A DNA stretch of 12,321 bases from Candidatus Rifleibacteriota bacterium (GTDB lineage Bacteria > UBP17 > UBA6191 > JACPRK01), in NCBI GenBank assembly GCA_016213865.1, contig JACQZL010000207.1, positions 1-12,321 on the forward strand. The letters run 5' to 3'. Both the position numbers and the translations under genes were made by a program. Below are positions 8,874 to 12,321 of this stretch, one piece after another. The notes below the pieces were generated by a model that did not search any database, was not told the origin of the DNA, and was given only the letters and a program-made list of their open reading frames with translations. Each line of letters begins with the position of its first letter. Positions within the stretch are counted from its first letter, which is position 1.

Positions 8874-8899
8874 TCCGGCGCGAAGGAGTCCCGGCCGGC

Positions 8900-8913
8900 G
8901 GCTCCCCGGAGCC
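8900..8913 (+). other. Tight hairpin just before the glycosyltransferase start
   Basis: GGCTCC (8900-8905) and GGAGCC (8908-8913) form a 6-bp stem with only two bases between them, ending 19 bases before the ATG at 8933. The position could influence ribosome access, as no clear ribosome site is otherwise visible there. No T-run follows. Confidence 0.3.
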
Positions 8914-8932
8914 ACGATAACCGGGCCAAGCC

Positions 8933-10045
8933 ATGCACGCGGCCATCGTCTCAGTCCACCCACTCTACGACACGCGGATCGAGAACCACATTCGCAGCCT
9001 TCTCGAGTGGGGCCATACGGTCACCTACGTCAACTGGTCGGACCTGTCCGACAGTTGGAGGCTCGCTGGCGAGCCCGGGGTCGAGCTGATCCACCGGAGG
9101 GCCCCCCAGTTCTTCAGGTCCCGTCCGGCGCAGTATCTCCGGATGCTCGGCTGGTTCACGGCCAACCTCGTCAGGCTCGCTCCCGATCTCGTCCACATCC
9201 ACGATCCGCAGCTACTGCCAACGGTCTTCCCGCTGAGGCTCGCGTCGCGGGCCCGCCTGGTCTTCGACGCCCACGAGCACTACCTGAGGACCTCCGGTCC
9301 GGTCGGCCGGTTCCTGAAGCTGCTGTATCGAACGGCGCTGCCTTGCGTCCACGGGCTGGTCGCGACCAGCCCATCGGTGGGCCGCGAGCTGCCGGCGCCC
9401 TCAACGGTCGTTCCCAACCACCAGCGCCGGGCGGAATTCTCGAAGTGCGCCGAGCCGACCGCGAAGGACGGCCCCTGTCGCCGACTGGTCTACTTCGGCA
9501 GTCTCGCAAGCTCCGATCGCGACGTGGAGCTGCTGCTGGACGTCGCGACGACGGTGCTTCGAGAGGATGAGCGAGCGCGATTCGAGCTGGGCGGCCCTTC
9601 CGGGGACGAGCGCCTCCGGCGGCGGTTCGACGAGCTTGCCAGGGACCAGGGAGCCCGGTTCCGCTACCACGGAGTGATGCCGCGAGAGACCGTGGTGCGA
9701 GCGACGGCCGGGGCCGACATCGGCTTCCTGCTGATACGGTCCGGGGCCGAGAACATCCTTGGCGCCAGTCCCAACAAGATCTTCGAGTACACCGCGGCCG
9801 GCGTTGCCATCGTGGCCACCGACGGGTTCCAGGTTGCGGACGAGGTCCGTCGGAGCGGGGCAGGCCTCCTCTTTCCCCCCGGGGTTCCCCCGGCGACACT
9901 GAGCGGGCAGGTCCTCGAGCTCCTGCGAGACGGTCGACGGCTGGACGAGATGAAGCGGAACAGCGCCCGGCTCGGCGAGCAGTACTCCTGGGAGGCCGCG
10001 GCCGAAGGATACCGGCGGCTCTACAGCACCCTGGGCCTTGCGTAG
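8933..10045 (+). CDS. GT4-type glycosyltransferase
   Basis: This 370-residue GT-B-fold glycosyltransferase transfers a sugar from a nucleotide donor to a growing surface polysaccharide or lipid-linked oligosaccharide at the cytoplasmic face. The N-terminal domain shows HPLYDTRIENHIRSLLEWGH (the acceptor-side first helix), HIHDPQLLP from His88, and FDAHEHYL (D112-A-H-E115), as in many EPS GT4 enzymes. The C-terminal domain begins near residue 185 with RRLVYFGSLASSDRD. It carries the donor-binding segment SPNKIFEYTAAGVAIVATDG, with E285 as the probable second Glu of the family pair; E273 may correspond to the first. The length is typical. ATG 8933 gives a natural beta-strand start (MHAAIVSVHP) but lacks a strong ribosome site. 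The next gene begins 20 bp after its TAG, indicating an operon with a FemAB-like acyltransferase. Sugar specificity cannot be read from sequence. Confidence 0.92.
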   Translation: MHAAIVSVHPLYDTRIENHIRSLLEWGHTVTYVNWSDLSDSWRLAGEPGVELIHRRAPQFFRSRPAQYLRMLGWFTANLVRLAPDLVHIHDPQLLPTVFPLRLASRARLVFDAHEHYLRTSGPVGRFLKLLYRTALPCVHGLVATSPSVGRELPAPSTVVPNHQRRAEFSKCAEPTAKDGPCRRLVYFGSLASSDRDVELLLDVATTVLREDERARFELGGPSGDERLRRRFDELARDQGARFRYHGVMPRETVVRATAGADIGFLLIRSGAENILGASPNKIFEYTAAGVAIVATDGFQVADEVRRSGAGLLFPPGVPPATLSGQVLELLRDGRRLDEMKRNSARLGEQYSWEAAAEGYRRLYSTLGLA

Positions 10046-10065
10046 GGCCCACAGCCTGCCCGGGC

Positions 10066-11166
10066 GTGAGCCTCGAGCGATGCCCGCCCGAGAGCAAGAC
10101 GGAGACACCGTTGGACAGGCCACGAGAGTTGCTCTTCACGACCCTTGACGATGCCGGTCTGTGGGATCGGTTCGTCGAGCGCTGTCCCCGGGGCTCGCGG
10201 TTTGCCAGCTCGCCCTGGGTCGAGTCGTGCTGTCTGGCCAGCAAGTCCCGCCGCCGGATCATCGGCGCCTGCCGGGGCGATACTCTCATCGGTGGGCTGG
10301 CCGTCGCGGAGACCGGCTTCGGCGCCCTGCGGTCCGCGTGGAGCGTTCCGCTGACGCCCTACGGGGGATTGCTGACCTTGGCGCGCCAGCAAGGAGGGCA
10401 CTGTTCCCTCGAGGACGAGACGCTCGGCTTCTCGGCAGGCCTTCTCCCGGCGCTCACTCATCAGCTCCTTTGCCGATACGTGTCGATCGATCTCGTTCAC
10501 TCTCCGCCTTGGCCCGACGCTCGCCCCTTCCTGTGGGCGGGCTGGCAAGTGGAGCCGAGGTATGTCTCTCGCGTGGGGCTCACGTCGTCCGACCAGGCCT
10601 GGTCGACCCTCTCCTCGAGAGCGAAGGACGCGGTGCGGGCGGCCGTGGAGGCTGGCTTCCGCTATCACAGGAGCGCCGGATTCGAGGCCTTCTGGCACCT
10701 GTCGCGCGTCGGCCCGGGACGGCGAGATGCCAGGCTGCCGGCGGCTCTCGAGCAGCACCTGCACGCCATGGGCGAGCTCGGGGTTGCCTGGTCGGCCCAG
10801 GTGGTCTCGCCGGCAGGCGACCCCGTGGCTGCGGCCATCCTGGTGGACAACGGCAACACGCTCTCTGCCCTGCGCCTGGCGTTCGACCGATCGGTCCCGG
10901 GGACGGGTTGCGAGTTCCTGCTCGTCTGGGGGATCCTGGAAGACAGCGCCTCCAGGTTCCAGAGCTTCGAGCTCCTGGCGGAGGGGCAGTCCGAGAGCGT
11001 CGCGCTCGAGCGGGACTTCGGGGGCCAGGTCGTTCCCTACCTCCGCAGCCGGGTCACCCGCCGCGGGCCCCTGGGGCTGGCCATTACGGGGGCCAGGGCC
11101 GTCTACTCTCTCGCTGGCAGGTGCTCGGGCGTGCCGGGCGGCCCGGGAGCGCGGAGTGACGGATGA
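10066..11166 (+). CDS. FemAB-like GNAT-fold acyltransferase (second)
   Basis: This 366-residue protein is FemAB/Acetyltransf_6-like. Features include FVERCPRGSRFASSPWVES near the start (the 'what was placed before' loop), PLTPYGGLLT, and LVHSPPWPDARPFLWAGW from about residue 143. The FemAB-type basic helix SSRAKDAVRAAVEAGFRY lies around 183-200, and a second GNAT half contains VSPAGDPVAAAILVDNGNTLSALRL. It is a clear paralogue of the gene on the other strand downstream: in a 30-residue block around VHSPPW, 21 positions are identical. It begins with GTG 10066, 20 bp after the glycosyltransferase stop; TTG 10111 is an alternative, since the conserved part starts later. The likely role is acylation or aminoacylation of a glycan made by the linked glycosyltransferase. 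Its last 64 bases overlap the 3' end of the opposite paralogue. Confidence 0.9.
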   Translation: MSLERCPPESKTETPLDRPRELLFTTLDDAGLWDRFVERCPRGSRFASSPWVESCCLASKSRRRIIGACRGDTLIGGLAVAETGFGALRSAWSVPLTPYGGLLTLARQQGGHCSLEDETLGFSAGLLPALTHQLLCRYVSIDLVHSPPWPDARPFLWAGWQVEPRYVSRVGLTSSDQAWSTLSSRAKDAVRAAVEAGFRYHRSAGFEAFWHLSRVGPGRRDARLPAALEQHLHAMGELGVAWSAQVVSPAGDPVAAAILVDNGNTLSALRLAFDRSVPGTGCEFLLVWGILEDSASRFQSFELLAEGQSESVALERDFGGQVVPYLRSRVTRRGPLGLAITGARAVYSLAGRCSGVPGGPGARSDG

Positions 11167-12224
11167 CGCGAGGCGGTCCGGAACCCCGCGCCCTGGCCTC
11201 GCAATCGCGAAACCGCGTCCATCAGCCCGCCCGCCAGGCCGGGCCGGCGAATCCGAGTTAACGGATAGGGCACGAGGCTGCCTCCGAACCCCCTCTTGAA
11301 CAGGGCCTGACGTGGCAGGTTGCAGCCCAGGAAGTCCAGGCTGTCGTACCGGTCCGCGAAGCGTTCCATGACGCGCCAGAGGAGAAGCGCTTGCAGCCCT
11401 GACGCATCCTTCTTGTGCTCGGCCCCGATGAGCCACGCCGACAGCTCGCGCCGGTGCGTCAGCAGAATGACCGCCGCCGCCGCACGCCCCGAGCTGGTCT
11501 CCAGGGAGGCCACCACGGCCGACCCGCGTTCCTGGAGACGGTCGAAGACCGTCCGGACGAAGGTCTCGGAGCAGGGCACATGCAGGCCTTGCCGCTGGTA
11601 GACCTGCTCGAACAGAGGCCAGAAGGAGGCCAGCTCACGGCCGATGCGCAGCTCGAATCCCAGGGACTGGACCGCTCGGATGCTCGTGCGCGTGCGCGAC
11701 TCGAAGCCTTGCCAGATCGCGTCCCGATCCGCCAGGCGCACACGATACGTGTAGCGCGGCACGACAGTCCATCCGGTCCGCAGAAAGGGGCGGGAGTCGG
11801 CCCAGGGTGGGGAGTGGACGAGTTCGACCCGGAGGTAACGACGCAGGAGGCCCTTCGTGAGCGTGGCCAGCACGTCGTCCGCGGTCTCCGCGGTTCCGGG
11901 GGCCTCCTGGCCGTCGAACGGACGTGACATCACGCCCCCGTAGGCCGTGAACGGGAGGCTCCCGGCAACCCGGATGGGCCCCCGGGCCTTCTCGACGAAG
12001 GCCGCGCCGGCAACGAGGAGCGGCCCCTTCCTGACACAGAGGACTCGGATCGTGCAACCAGCCGCATCCCGGACAGCGTCGAGCCAGGACGACCTCGAGA
12101 AGAGGGTACCGCGTGGGCACGAGTCCACGAGCTCGTCCCAGTCCCGGCAGTCGACCTCGTCATCGACCGCCAGCGTCTCGCACGACGAGGAGGTCCGCTG
12201 CCCTTCCCGGGTCTGATCCGTCAT
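11103..12224 (-). CDS. FemAB-like GNAT-fold acyltransferase (third; paralogue of the second)
   Basis: This 373-residue protein shares its whole layout with the convergent neighbour: VDSCPRGTLFSRSSWLDAV, PFTAYGGVMS, LVHSPPWADSRPFLRTGW (around residue 134), ESRTRTSIRAVQSLGFEL, then a C-terminal GNAT half with SSGRAAAAVILLTHRRELSAW and LDFLGCNLPRQALFKRGFGG. The ATG at 12224 has AAGGA only one base upstream, which is close for a ribosome site, but the N-terminus agrees in length with the paralogue. The final 30 or so residues (Arg/Pro-rich) lie in the 64-bp overlap with the facing gene and look unconserved, so the natural stop may have drifted outward. It is probably cytoplasmic and acts on a surface glycan or its precursor. 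The pair most likely arose by duplication followed by inversion. Confidence 0.9.
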   Translation of the reverse strand: MTDQTREGQRTSSSCETLAVDDEVDCRDWDELVDSCPRGTLFSRSSWLDAVRDAAGCTIRVLCVRKGPLLVAGAAFVEKARGPIRVAGSLPFTAYGGVMSRPFDGQEAPGTAETADDVLATLTKGLLRRYLRVELVHSPPWADSRPFLRTGWTVVPRYTYRVRLADRDAIWQGFESRTRTSIRAVQSLGFELRIGRELASFWPLFEQVYQRQGLHVPCSETFVRTVFDRLQERGSAVVASLETSSGRAAAAVILLTHRRELSAWLIGAEHKKDASGLQALLLWRVMERFADRYDSLDFLGCNLPRQALFKRGFGGSLVPYPLTRIRRPGLAGGLMDAVSRLRGQGAGFRTASRHPSLRAPGPPGTPEHLPARE

Positions 12225-12261
12225 GTCCTTCGGACTCTACCGGGCCGCAGGCGAGGGCAGT

Positions 12262-12285
12262 AGGACCGGCGTCCCTGCCGGTCCT
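12262..12285. repeat. Perfect 9-bp inverted repeat (REP-like hairpin)
   Basis: AGGACCGGC (12262-12270) and GCCGGTCCT (12277-12285) are exact reverse complements around the 6-base loop GTCCCT. The hairpin lies 37 bp upstream of the third FemAB-like gene's start. No T-run accompanies it on either side. It could be a REP-type dispersed element, an operator, or the end signal of a gene beyond the window. Confidence 0.65.
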
Positions 12286-12304
12286 GGCCCGCGCCCTTCG
12301 ATAC

Positions 12305-12321
12305 GCGGCCCAGGGGGCCGC
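12305..12321. other. 7-bp hairpin at the window edge
   Basis: GCGGCCC (12305-12311) and GGGCCGC (12315-12321) pair perfectly around a 3-base loop. The right arm ends exactly at the last base of the window, so the stem may continue. It sits 19 bp beyond the larger hairpin and could be part of the same structured intergenic element. Confidence 0.4.

Noticed and set aside
10021..11436. 471-codon - strand frame across the second FemAB-like gene
   Set aside because: It is Arg/Pro/Gly-rich with no family resemblance and overlaps two genes supported by mutual homology.

Overview
The window is high-GC bacterial DNA (roughly two thirds G+C by eye), with strong G/C preference at third codon positions. 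The genes suggest a Gram-negative-type environmental bacterium: a lipobox-bearing surface protein, an NtrC-type sigma-54 activator and a polysaccharide-type gene set. Planctomycetota, Myxococcota, Acidobacteriota and similar high-GC phyla all fit; nothing here settles the phylum. No rRNA, tRNA, CRISPR array or intact insertion sequence was seen.

Left part (1-7074, all + strand). The window opens inside a sensor histidine kinase at its phospho-accepting His box. The kinase frame carries an in-frame TAG between the FFTTK motif and the GTGLGLAI box, then stays open to a natural TGA. A gene-free stretch (639-1001) follows. It holds a G-run-rich segment, an 8-bp tandem repeat array, and a near-consensus sigma-54 (-24/-12) promoter at 900-916. 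The promoter faces a 1551-residue lipoprotein made of a CarboxypepD-like domain plus twelve SbsA-type (Big_5) Ig-like repeats of about 115 residues. Twenty-two bases later comes an NtrC-family response regulator (receiver, AAA+ with GAFTGA, Fis-type HTH), probably co-transcribed. The inferred picture is a two-component sigma-54 circuit whose regulator may drive its own operon and a surface adhesin-like protein, with a partner kinase that now looks broken.

Middle (7075-7453). This stretch has no intact gene. It contains an imperfect 26-bp inverted repeat built from a CACSAAGN 8-mer and, after it, a short stretch that looks like a decayed coding fragment.

Right part (7454-12224). A GNAT/FemAB-like acyltransferase gene (- strand) is divergent from a GT4-type glycosyltransferase (+), which is followed after 20 bp by a second FemAB-like gene (+). 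A paralogue of that second gene lies on the - strand and overlaps it tail-to-tail by 64 bp. Such gene sets are typical of exopolysaccharide or cell-surface glycan loci, where FemAB-like proteins are thought to acylate or aminoacylate sugars. Substrates cannot be read from sequence. The window ends in two perfect hairpins upstream of the last gene.
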